Below are positions 37,454 through 45,345 of a stretch of 45,541 bases of DNA, piece by piece. The translations under genes were made by a program, and so were the position numbers. The stretch's first letter is position 1. Every line of letters starts with the position of its first letter. The DNA is from Candidatus Magasanikbacteria bacterium GW2011_GWA2_56_11. Its GTDB lineage: Bacteria; Patescibacteriota; Patescibacteriia; Magasanikbacterales; UBA922. Under the pieces are notes generated by a model. The model saw nothing but the letters and a program-made list of their open reading frames with translations, was not told the DNA's origin and ran no database searches. The stretch spans positions 1-45,541 of the forward strand of contig LCRX01000010.1 in the NCBI GenBank assembly GCA_001004885.1, given 5' to 3'.

Positions 37454-39145
37454 CTAGCTCACCTCGAGCGTATACCGCAGCTTCATCTCTTCCTTCTGCT
37501 CCCGCCGCAGTTCGGCAAATGTCTTTTTGGTCCAGGGCGAGTGCTTGAGCACCTCCGACATCCATTGTCCACCCAAAAGATGGGAGAGCATCACGTAATT
37601 CGCTCCGGCGTGGTACAAATTGGACATAAAACGCGCGTGGTGCAGGCTGCAGATAATCACCGGCTTATCGCTCAATTTACGCACGAACCGCACCATAACT
37701 TCCTGGTCGTCGTGCTCCGGGATGGTCGAGATGATCAGCTTCGCCTTGTCGAGTCCAAGGCCCTCCAAAAATTCCACGTCAGCCGCGTCGCCGAAGTGCG
37801 CGGGAATGCCGCGGCGCCCGAGCTTGCGTATTGTCTCGGGATTAAAATCCACGACCGCAAACGAAATCTTTTTCTGGGCCAGCGCCTCGCAGACTTTCCA
37901 GCCGATGCGGTGGTAGCCGAAAACCCAAACCGGGTAAACTGTCTTTTCCCGGTTCTCGTCCTCGCCGTCTTCTCTGCCCAGGCTGTCCAAAAGCGGCCGC
38001 AGTCTCTGGTATACCTGTTCGCTATAAGTGATAAGATACGAAGAAACCACAATGGTAGTAAGCGCGATAATGGTAAGAAGAGCCAGCTCCGGCCCCTGCA
38101 AATACCCCAGCTCCTGGCCTTTGAATATCAGGATGAAACCGAACTCGCTCACCTGCGCCGCCGTTACCCCGGCCAAAAAAGCGCTCCGGCGGCGGTAGCC
38201 CATGCGGCGCATGACGATGTAGAGGATGATCGGGTCAACAATAAGCACAAAGGCCGAGAGCACGATACCGGGCCCAAGCACGGACGTGATCTCGCCGAGC
38301 TGAAGTTCGCTGCCCAAGACCACGAAAAATAGGACAATGAAAAAATCGCGCAGCGGACGCAGCCGGCTGCTAATCTCGGCCTGGTAAGGCGAGGAGCCCA
38401 AGGAAATGCCGGCAATCACCGCCCCTATCTCCACCCCGAGTCCGGTCGCGTACACCAGGCTCGCCACCCCGAAACACCAGGCGACCGTGAAAATAAAGAG
38501 CATCTCGCCGGAGCTAGCTGTCTGTTTCATGATAAGCGGCAGCACATACCGGGAGAGCAGGTAAATGCCGGCGCCGATAAGAATGCCTTTCACGAGAGTC
38601 GAAAACAACGTCGCGTACCAGGCGCCGTCAATTTGAAAGGTGTTAAGGAGAATGAGTAAAAGCACCGCGATCACATCCTGCACGATCAAAAGCCCGATAA
38701 CGTACTGCCCATACACGGTCTCCACGTCTTTTTTGTCGGCCAGGAGCTTGATTACGATAATCGTGCTCGAAAAAGTGATCGCCACCGACACGAACAGCGC
38801 GGGCAAAAGAGTGAAGCCGAACAAGCGCATCACCAGGTATCCCACCCCGGCGGTAACCAAAAACTGTATCAGCCCGCCGACGAATACTACCTTGCCCACG
38901 CGCTTGATATAGTCCACATTCAGCGTGAGGCCGACGATAAACAAAAGCAATACGATTCCGAACTGAGCGAGCGCGGTAAAAAAAGACTCTTCTCCGTGCA
39001 CGATATTCAAAAATAGCGGCCCGGCGATGAGCCCGGCGACGATGTAGGCCACTATCAGCGGCTGGCGCAAAAGGCGCATGACAAAAGCCACGCTTACCGT
39101 AATCCCCAAAAGAATGCTGACTTGCAAAAAGATGTTCTGGTCCAT
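37454..39145 (-). CDS. CPA2-type cation:proton antiporter with TrkA-N domain
   Basis: The 563-residue protein has 12 or so transmembrane helices (residues 5-385) with LRQPLIVAYIVAGLIAGP, FGIVLLLFIVGLTLN and ITFSSTIIVIKLLADK plus LLIVQDVIAVLLL, typical for KefB/KefC-like exchangers. Residues 410-530 form a Rossmann TrkA-N domain: VWVFGYHRIGWKVCEAL, FAVVDFNPETIRKL, AHFGDAADVEFLEGLGLD and KLIISTIPEHDD. The nucleotide loop is GYHRIG rather than GxGxxG. It probably exports K+ or Na+ in exchange for protons, gated by a nucleotide. TATAAA and TATACT boxes occur 35-60 bp upstream. Confidence 0.92.
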   Translation of the reverse strand: MDQNIFLQVSILLGITVSVAFVMRLLRQPLIVAYIVAGLIAGPLFLNIVHGEESFFTALAQFGIVLLLFIVGLTLNVDYIKRVGKVVFVGGLIQFLVTAGVGYLVMRLFGFTLLPALFVSVAITFSSTIIVIKLLADKKDVETVYGQYVIGLLIVQDVIAVLLLILLNTFQIDGAWYATLFSTLVKGILIGAGIYLLSRYVLPLIMKQTASSGEMLFIFTVAWCFGVASLVYATGLGVEIGAVIAGISLGSSPYQAEISSRLRPLRDFFIVLFFVVLGSELQLGEITSVLGPGIVLSAFVLIVDPIILYIVMRRMGYRRRSAFLAGVTAAQVSEFGFILIFKGQELGYLQGPELALLTIIALTTIVVSSYLITYSEQVYQRLRPLLDSLGREDGEDENREKTVYPVWVFGYHRIGWKVCEALAQKKISFAVVDFNPETIRKLGRRGIPAHFGDAADVEFLEGLGLDKAKLIISTIPEHDDQEVMVRFVRKLSDKPVIICSLHHARFMSNLYHAGANYVMLSHLLGGQWMSEVLKHSPWTKKTFAELRREQKEEMKLRYTLEVS

Positions 39146-39253
39146 ACCCCGTCCGGGAAAAATTGCGTCCTTATTTTTTATAATCTAGGGCTAGTATACC
39201 AAAATACCCGCCTCCCGGCGAGAGTGATTTTTTTATACCGAAGAGCCGCCGCG

Positions 39254-40975
39254 CTAACGCGTTCGCGGCTCGAACACCACGAAGTGAGGCGATTCGTAAA
39301 CCTTGGCAAACCACGGTTCGGCAAAATTACCGGCCGGCAGCACGATCACCCGCTCACGCGATTCATGCGGAAAATTGTCCACGGTAAAATATAGACGGTG
39401 TTCGCCGCCCACGGCCGGGAAGAGGATGAAGCGGTCAATCGGCCCAAAACGGTTCTCCCGCGCCAAACGATAAAACTCCTCCGGCGTACGCGCCCGGCCA
39501 AGCTCCTCGAGAAACAGCAGCCGGTCGGAAAAATTCGCCGCCGGATGGGAATTGTGCATGTTGTAATAAACAAACGTGTTGAGCGGCGCAAAGGCCGGCA
39601 GGTGCGTGCTTCCGGGCTGAACAGACACCTTGGTGAAAGCATCGCCGCGGTCCCGCAAAAACGCCGCGAGCTCGGTTACGCCGGCATAAGGGGAGCGCGC
39701 CAGCGAACGATTTCTCTGCACCACCGGTTCGTCGGCAAAAGTGCCAAAAAAAAGCTGACCGGAAAGCGCGATGACACCGACAAGAGCGGCGGAAGTCCGC
39801 CAGGCCGCGGCCGGATAACGGCGTAAGAGGTAGAGCCAGACCCGCTCCAAAAAATAGGCCGCGGCCAGCGCCAGGACAATAGTATTAAAAAAGTGGAATC
39901 CCTTGGCCTCTTGGAGAGGCGAGGCAAACAACCATATCGCGGCCAGGCCCATTGCTTGCCAGACATAGCCGGCGGCCAAAAAACTCAACAAAACGCGCGG
40001 ATAAAACCGAGACCGGAAAAATATCAGCCCGCCCAAGGCCAAAAGCATGAGCAAGCCGCGCAGCGTGAAGGCCATGGCCGGACCGTGCGTGGCCAGCCAT
40101 GGCAGGTGGAGAAAACCCAGCTGCCAGTTCTCGGCCCCCAACTCGCGGTAGCTAAGAGCGAGCGGCAGCCAAAACAGGGCTCCTACGGCCAGGGCCACGG
40201 CGCCCACAAACGCCAGCCGCCAGTATTGCCAGGCTGCCACCTTTTTATAAAATAAATTGAACAGAGCTGCTCCGATAGCCAGGAGAAAAAACCAAAAATA
40301 AAACAACAAAAAAAGCAGCCCGCCCGTGAGGCCATACCACCACCCTCGTCCGGATCCGAAGCGGTCGTGCCACAGGTCGTAGAGCAAAAAACCGCCCCAC
40401 AAAATCGCCAAGGAAGCGCTAACCATCTCGTAAGGCTTGAGGATTATCGCGTCCCAATCCAAAAAAACGAACAACAATACGGCGGATATAAACCAAGCCA
40501 AAGGACCCGGAGCAAACTCATCCGCTCGGCGCCGGCGCCAATATTTTTCCTGCAGCCGATAAAATACAAAGGGATAAACAACAATCGTGAATAACGAAGC
40601 AAACTTCGCTATTTGGACGCCGTTCCAGTCCATAAGCCGGCCCAACGCGCCGAAAACCTGAAAAAATAACGCCGGATAAAACGGGGGCAGGCTGGCGTAC
40701 GCGAAATCGGAAAAAAGAGATCCGTGCGCAAACATTTCATACATCGCGGCAATCGTTACCTCATCTCCCTGGAGTCCCCAAAACATGAGCGCCAGGTGGC
40801 GAACAAAAAAATAATAGGCCAGGCCGCTCGCCAGCCCGACCCATAATAAAAAATAAGAAAGCCGCCACCGTCGGAGAACCCAAGCCACGGACCCCGCCAG
40901 GAAAACATAAAACATGGCCTTGACCGCTATCAGGTGCTGGATGTCGCTGTAGGTAAGATCTTTAACTAGCTCCAT
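39254..40975 (-). CDS. GT-C fold membrane glycosyltransferase-like protein
   Basis: The protein has about 12 transmembrane helices over residues 10-425 and a C-terminal extracytoplasmic part to residue 573. After an early helix it has LMFWGLQGDEVTIAAMYEMF, an acidic motif in the first outer loop as used by GT-C enzymes that take sugars from polyprenyl-phosphate donors, then SLPPFYPALFFQ and WNGVQIAKF. It recalls arabinofuranosyltransferase AftA-type proteins, but donor and acceptor are unknown. I chose ATG 40975; another ATG at 41011 lies inside a perfect 13-bp inverted repeat. Likely role: cell-envelope glycan or glycoprotein synthesis. Confidence 0.75.
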   Translation of the reverse strand: MELVKDLTYSDIQHLIAVKAMFYVFLAGSVAWVLRRWRLSYFLLWVGLASGLAYYFFVRHLALMFWGLQGDEVTIAAMYEMFAHGSLFSDFAYASLPPFYPALFFQVFGALGRLMDWNGVQIAKFASLFTIVVYPFVFYRLQEKYWRRRRADEFAPGPLAWFISAVLLFVFLDWDAIILKPYEMVSASLAILWGGFLLYDLWHDRFGSGRGWWYGLTGGLLFLLFYFWFFLLAIGAALFNLFYKKVAAWQYWRLAFVGAVALAVGALFWLPLALSYRELGAENWQLGFLHLPWLATHGPAMAFTLRGLLMLLALGGLIFFRSRFYPRVLLSFLAAGYVWQAMGLAAIWLFASPLQEAKGFHFFNTIVLALAAAYFLERVWLYLLRRYPAAAWRTSAALVGVIALSGQLFFGTFADEPVVQRNRSLARSPYAGVTELAAFLRDRGDAFTKVSVQPGSTHLPAFAPLNTFVYYNMHNSHPAANFSDRLLFLEELGRARTPEEFYRLARENRFGPIDRFILFPAVGGEHRLYFTVDNFPHESRERVIVLPAGNFAEPWFAKVYESPHFVVFEPRTR

Positions 40976-40978
40976 ACG

Positions 40979-41014
40979 GCTATGTTTGTGGCGTGCAAAC
41001 ACCACAAACATAGC
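40979..41014. repeat. Inverted repeat before the GT-C gene
   Basis: GCTATGTTTGTGG and its exact complement flank 10 bp, 3 bp upstream of the chosen start codon. It may be an operator, a leader hairpin or the end of the upstream transcript. No T-run follows on the minus strand. Confidence 0.6.
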
Positions 41015-41098
41015 AGATTTATTTGCCGCAGTAAACTGCCGCCCGGCAGACGCCGACTCCGAGGGGCCAACGACGCACCCACCGGTCCGGACCCAAGT

Positions 41099-43930
41099 TT
41101 ACCGCTTTTTGAAGAGTCCGCCCACCTTCGCTGCCGAACGTCTTAGCGCCTCCGCTATCCCGGCCGCGCGCCGCCGCAAAATGAGGGCAAACGACAAAGA
41201 AGCCAGCACGCCGGCCGCGATTGCGCCCCGGCGGGGTATCGCGGGCGAACGCGGACGCGTAGAAGTAGACGAAGTTTGATTCTCACCCACGCGCTCTAAA
41301 TCATCGGCCGAGCGCGGCCACAGTTCATACTTGTCTTTTACTTTTACCAGAATGCCGACAGCGCTTACGTTCTCTCCCCTCTCAAAAGGAAGTTTCCCGA
41401 TTCCGGTGCCGCGTTTAAGGCTGACTTTTATTTCTCCGCCGCCATCGTCCAGATACAAATATCCGCTTTTTACATCGGTTATTTCCCCGCTAAGCGCCAC
41501 CAAAAAACCTGGCGTTACGCTGCTGAGCGCCCCTATTGAGAGGGGTACAGACAGCGGCGCCGGCCCGGCAGAGAGCTGGCGGACAGCGGCCGGGTTCGCA
41601 ATTTTAATTCTCCGCTCGCCCTGATACTCCGAGAGCTCGCCCGCAATTTCTATCCGGTCTCCCGGGCGCAGTGGTGGAACTGGTTTTTTGTTTAGATAAG
41701 CCTGGATACCATAAGCAGTGCCCGCCGTCTCTCCCCCTTCCTGCAGGTACCACAAACCGCTTCCCAGTATTCCGGGGCTCACTGTTACGACGCCGCTGAC
41801 CTTAACTAGGCTGCCGAGCGGCAACCCGGCCAGTTGCTTTATGGTTACTTCCTTCGCCCCGGCCACTGTCTGACCGGATTTTTTGCTTTTTGTGCTGGAA
41901 GCCTTCTTGGTCGTGCTGGTGGTGGGTCTAACTGTCTTAGCGGCTGTCTTAGACGCGTCGGCAACCGCCCTGCCGCCAGACTTCGAACCAACATCCGAGG
42001 ATTTTGGCGGGGCGATGGCGGGCAAAGGCACCTGGCCGCTGTTCCCGGCCTCTGTTTCGGGCCAGACAGGAGTTGCCGGCGTATCTTCGCTGGCAGAGGA
42101 AAATTCGTTAGCCTTTCCCGGGGTTACAGTCGCGGTCCACGACCAGCTATCGCCGTCAAAAGCGTATGACTGGCCTTCCTCGACGTCAGAGATCAGAAGT
42201 TCTGCCGCGGCTGAACTATCCGGCAACAAAAGTCGAATTGACTCAGACGTGTTGTTGAACACCAAGCCAGTTACCTCGCGCTGCCAAGCTCGGTATTCTC
42301 CTGGCTGGAGCTTGGTTCCCTCTGGTAAGCGGTAAGGCGCAGAACCCCCGGCCGCATCGTCGAGATAGAAACCGGACAAATCTATACCCAGAGCCGTCGA
42401 ATTGAAGAGCTCCACAAACTCTGGCCCGTCGTCGCCAGCTGGATTTAAAAATACCTCTGAAATCCGTACCAACCGGGCCAATTCCAGATCCAAACTGCCG
42501 CCGGCGCTGGGGGCAGGTGCTGGTGCTGCCGCCGGCGCCGGAGTAGGCGCACTGGCCGCTGGCACTGGCGAGTTGGCAGCCTCCGGTTCTCCAGCCGGCA
42601 CTGTCACACGATTGTCTGCTCCGGGAGTGGGCGTTGTCGTCCACTGCCAGTCGCCAACATCTGAACCCGTATCCGAAAGATCGGCCGGGCGCGCCAGGGC
42701 TATACCCTGCCCCGGTACTGGCGCGCTGCCCGGCTCCGAACCATAGCGCACCTGGTCAGCGGTCGCGCCATTCGGATCCTTTAAAATAATCTCATCACCG
42801 CCGTTATTCAGCCTGGATGTCGCTAAATACACGACTACATAATCTTGAGGCCCGATGGTTGACGTCGGCGCCGCGATCTCACCGGCCGCATCGTAAATCC
42901 GCCAGCCGCCAAGGAGCAGAGTGGAAGACGCGGGGTTGTAAAGCTCAATCCACTCCCTTTCGCCCGCGGACGGATAGACCATGATTTCGCTTAGGACAAC
43001 CGTGCCGGTCGTTGTCGCCATCGGCAGGGTCGAAGACGGCGCCGGCGGCGGTGAGGCAAGCGGCCAGGTGGATGTGGCCGCCGAGGGCGTAGAGGTCGAG
43101 GCCGTCTTGTCCGGCAGGACGGCAGGCTCTTCCGTTACCCCAGAATCCAAGTCTTCAATCGGCGTGTCAGCCGTAGTCGTTACCACGTCGGTACTGGTTT
43201 CCACGATCACGAAGACGGAAAATTCCCCGCCAGCCCCGGGCAACTCCAAAGTCGCGAGCGGTACCGTATTTGTGGGTGCGTCAACAGACCCTTCGCTCCC
43301 GAACGGCACCGGAGCGCTCGAGGCGTTCTGCGGCGAGGAGGCGGCACGGACCAGGTCCGCGCTGTTATTGTCCGTGTCGGCTCCATTTCCCAGGCCCCCG
43401 CCCGGCTTGCGCTCCAAGCTCGGCAGCGCGGTCGTCGGGGACGGCGCGGCCGCCGTCTCCACCTGGCCCGCCCCGCCCCAGCCGACCAAATCAACGATTT
43501 GTCCAAACTCGTCAAGAAGCACCAGAGTATTGTTGTCCGCAAGAGACGCGTCGGCGTAGGTGAAATCCGGCTGGACTTCGTTAATTAACACGTAGTCCTC
43601 ATGCGCGATGAGCAGATGACGGCGCGGTTCGAGAATAGTCCCTTCGGGAAACCCCTCGATAAGGTAGCTGTACTCCCCGCTGTTGGCCGACTGAGTGAGT
43701 TTTGCCAGCCGCCAGAGGCCCAGATCCGCCTCTTCGGAGCTTGGATTGTAGAGCTCGACGTATTCGTCGGTGCTTTTCCCGGTACCGCCGGATAGTCTAA
43801 TCTCGCTTATTACCACTCGACCCGGTCCGGCGGCCTGAACCGGTCCGGAAAACAAAAAAATACCCCCGGTTAAAGTCAACACCAAGAGTACTCCCACGGC
43901 GCGGCGCGCGCGCCAAAAAAATGACGACAT
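41099..43930 (-). CDS. Secreted multi-domain protein with lamin-tail and OB-fold domains
   Basis: The 943-residue protein has a signal sequence (RRAVGVLLVLTLTGGIFLFSGPVQAA), then three lamin-tail-like domains marked by VVISEIRLSGG...DEYVELYNPSS, VVLSEIMVYPSAGEREWIELYNPAS and VRISEVFLNPAGDDGPEFVELFNST. They are separated by long Pro/Thr/Ser/Ala linkers. Residues about 690-890 hold two OB-like domains (LGSLVKVSGVVTVSPGILG...GDRIEIAGELSEYQGERRIKI; VALSGEITDVKSGYLYLDDGGG). A C-terminal helix and KR-rich tail (LASLSFALILRRRA, GLFKKR) would anchor it in the membrane. LTD proteins in bacteria are often next to or fused with nucleases, so DNA handling at the surface is possible. ATG 43930 follows AAAGGAGGG by 3 bp; a longer frame to 43975 lacks the signal at its start. 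Confidence 0.85.
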   Translation of the reverse strand: MSSFFWRARRAVGVLLVLTLTGGIFLFSGPVQAAGPGRVVISEIRLSGGTGKSTDEYVELYNPSSEEADLGLWRLAKLTQSANSGEYSYLIEGFPEGTILEPRRHLLIAHEDYVLINEVQPDFTYADASLADNNTLVLLDEFGQIVDLVGWGGAGQVETAAAPSPTTALPSLERKPGGGLGNGADTDNNSADLVRAASSPQNASSAPVPFGSEGSVDAPTNTVPLATLELPGAGGEFSVFVIVETSTDVVTTTADTPIEDLDSGVTEEPAVLPDKTASTSTPSAATSTWPLASPPPAPSSTLPMATTTGTVVLSEIMVYPSAGEREWIELYNPASSTLLLGGWRIYDAAGEIAAPTSTIGPQDYVVVYLATSRLNNGGDEIILKDPNGATADQVRYGSEPGSAPVPGQGIALARPADLSDTGSDVGDWQWTTTPTPGADNRVTVPAGEPEAANSPVPAASAPTPAPAAAPAPAPSAGGSLDLELARLVRISEVFLNPAGDDGPEFVELFNSTALGIDLSGFYLDDAAGGSAPYRLPEGTKLQPGEYRAWQREVTGLVFNNTSESIRLLLPDSSAAAELLISDVEEGQSYAFDGDSWSWTATVTPGKANEFSSASEDTPATPVWPETEAGNSGQVPLPAIAPPKSSDVGSKSGGRAVADASKTAAKTVRPTTSTTKKASSTKSKKSGQTVAGAKEVTIKQLAGLPLGSLVKVSGVVTVSPGILGSGLWYLQEGGETAGTAYGIQAYLNKKPVPPLRPGDRIEIAGELSEYQGERRIKIANPAAVRQLSAGPAPLSVPLSIGALSSVTPGFLVALSGEITDVKSGYLYLDDGGGEIKVSLKRGTGIGKLPFERGENVSAVGILVKVKDKYELWPRSADDLERVGENQTSSTSTRPRSPAIPRRGAIAAGVLASLSFALILRRRAAGIAEALRRSAAKVGGLFKKR

Positions 43931-44094
43931 AGTCCCTCCTTTGTCGGCGAAGGCTCGCAGAGCGAAGACCGACACAATTATACCAACCAGTCCGGCCTTG
44001 CCACGCCCGAGACGGGCAAAAACAGACTAAATTAATAAATTACTATGCGCTCATGAGATGAGTATACCCATCCTTTTCAATTTGGCAAGGTGAT

Positions 44095-44412
44095 TTATCC
44101 ACGACGAATTAAAACCCTATTCCCTGCCATGGACAGAGCACAAATGAACTATTTGGCTCCTTTTGTATATATTATTCTATACAAATGTGGATAAATCTGT
44201 GGGAAAATACCCATAAAAGTGCATAAACCCAAAAAAATAGGGTACGAAAACAACCCGCGCACCCATTTTCCCCTGCCTATGCACACCGCCGTATTGTTAT
44301 TTGTATAAACTATTCTATACATTGTGGATAAACCTGTGGGAAAAGTACTTAAATTGTGGATAAGTCTGTATAATCTTTACTCAAGGTTTAAATGTTTAGA
44401 ATAGTCTATACA
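44095..44412. repeat. AT-rich repeat region with DnaA-box-like 9-mers (possible origin or control region)
   Basis: Three exact TGTGGATAA sequences (44186, 44323, 44355; TTATCCACA on the minus strand) and one near match TTATCCACG (44095). Two of them are in a repeated unit: TGTATA-N8-TATACA, 2 or 1 bases, TGTGGATAAA(T/C)CTGTGGGAAAA, at 44164-44206 and 44302-44344. A third partial copy (TAGAATAGTCTATACA) lies at about 44397. The block 43931-44480 has no gene and is markedly AT-rich. Confidence 0.6.
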
Positions 44413-44479
44413 TTTAAAATTGATTGAACACAAAAAAATTGGCCTTACTCAGCCATTTTACACCCTAAACTACTCATCA

Positions 44480-44508
44480 TTGACATAAACCTACAGTCGT
44501 GCTATACT
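44480..44508 (+). promoter_or_regulatory. Strong promoter of a candidate RNA gene
   Basis: Perfect TTGACA, 17-bp spacer, TATACT, with no protein frame before the terminator at 44788. Confidence 0.8.
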
Positions 44509-44514
44509 GCTATT

Positions 44515-44817
44515 GTAGTTCATTCAAAGGTACACAACCGTCCAGAACCGTTCCGGTTCCGGGCTAAATGCCATCTCAGCTCCGAGACGCTGGCCACCTA
44601 GGCTAGAACCAGAGCAGTATGGTTATAGGTTGTGCTCTCCCCATGCTGCGCCCTTACTCGGCCACCCGTGTTTTTAAAACAAACACCAAAAGTGGCTAAA
44701 AATAGCGGCGGCCGAGTTTCTGGTGAATCCCCATTCATAGCACGTTTTCCCCTCAAAAGGAGCGTGTCCGAGCCATTGATTAACCCAGGGCGTACGGTCG
44801 CCTCTTTTTTGTTTTTA
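44515..44817 (+). ncRNA. Candidate structured non-coding RNA, about 300 nt
   Basis: The region has its own promoter and terminator and no credible protein. Helices visible by eye: CACAACC (about 44533) with GGTTGTG (44627), GAACCG-TTC-CGGTTC (44547), ACTCGGCC (44655) with GGCCGAGT (44710) enclosing CCAC/GTGG and GTGTTT/AAACAC, and CACG...CGTG (44743-44766). I could not match it to RNase P RNA, tmRNA, SRP RNA or 6S RNA by their conserved blocks. It may also be a long leader of the dksA-like gene, although that gene has its own promoter. Confidence 0.5.
44788..44817 (+). terminator. Terminator of the candidate RNA
   Basis: GGCG-TACGGT-CGCC then TCTTTTTTGTTTTT. Confidence 0.8.
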
Positions 44818-44868
44818 GCTAAGACAAATAAGCCTGAGACGGCTGTTGTTGAGTTGGCGGTGTCGGGC

Positions 44869-44897
44869 TTGTAAAAGTTAGGTCAATCGGGTATACT
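44869..44897 (+). promoter_or_regulatory. Promoter of the DksA/TraR gene
   Basis: TTGTAA, 17-bp spacer, TATACT, 33 bp before ATG 44931. Confidence 0.65.
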
Positions 44898-44930
44898 ACG
44901 CCAATACTTGTGAATCCTGAACCCATACTT

Positions 44931-45326
44931 ATGGCCAAAACTACCAAGGTACCTTTCGAACAGGCCTTGCTCGACCAAATCAAAGCCCAGCTTCTCGAAG
45001 AAAAAAGCAAGCTCGAAGAAGAGCTAACCCAGTTTACCAAGCCCAACCCTCATGTGGCCGGTGATTTTGATACCAGCTACCCTGAATACGGCGACGATAT
45101 AGAGGACAACGCGCAGGAGGTAACTGACTACCTGTCCAACAAACCGGTCGAGATAACCCTGGAAAAAACCCTGCGGGACGTAAAAACCGCTCTCACGCGC
45201 CTAGACGATGGTACCTACGGTATATGCAAATATTGCGACCAGGCTATTGACGAAAAACGCCTGCTGGCCCGGCCGACGTCGAGTTCGTGCGTCAGCTGTA
45301 AAAAAACGCTTACGGATGAAGCTTAG
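44931..45326 (+). CDS. DksA/TraR family C4 zinc-finger protein
   Basis: The 131-residue protein starts MAKTTKVPFEQALLDQIKAQLLEEKSKLEEEL, a coiled-coil N-terminus, then DTSYPEYGDDIEDNAQEVTDYL, and the C-terminal zinc finger CKYC...CVSC in YGICKYCDQAIDEKRLLARP. DksA/TraR proteins bind the RNA polymerase secondary channel and, with or without ppGpp, modify transcription. The acidic DDxxDxA tip residues of E. coli DksA are approximated by GDDIEDNA. A GTG at 44910 would add seven residues. The gene may be co-transcribed with lspA, but a terminator intervenes. Confidence 0.9.
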   Translation: MAKTTKVPFEQALLDQIKAQLLEEKSKLEEELTQFTKPNPHVAGDFDTSYPEYGDDIEDNAQEVTDYLSNKPVEITLEKTLRDVKTALTRLDDGTYGICKYCDQAIDEKRLLARPTSSSCVSCKKTLTDEA

Positions 45327-45345
45327 AGCTGTCAGCAATCATCGG

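Noticed and set aside
40979-41014. Start of the GT-C protein at ATG 41011
   Set aside because: That start lies within a perfect inverted repeat and adds a non-family N-terminus; the ATG at 40975 is preferred.
44515-44817. RNase P RNA, tmRNA, 6S or SRP RNA at 44.5-44.8 kb
   Set aside because: None of the conserved blocks (for example GAAAGTCC or ACAGAA of RNase P, a tRNA-Ala-like end for tmRNA, the SRP tetraloop region) is visible. Left as an unassigned RNA.
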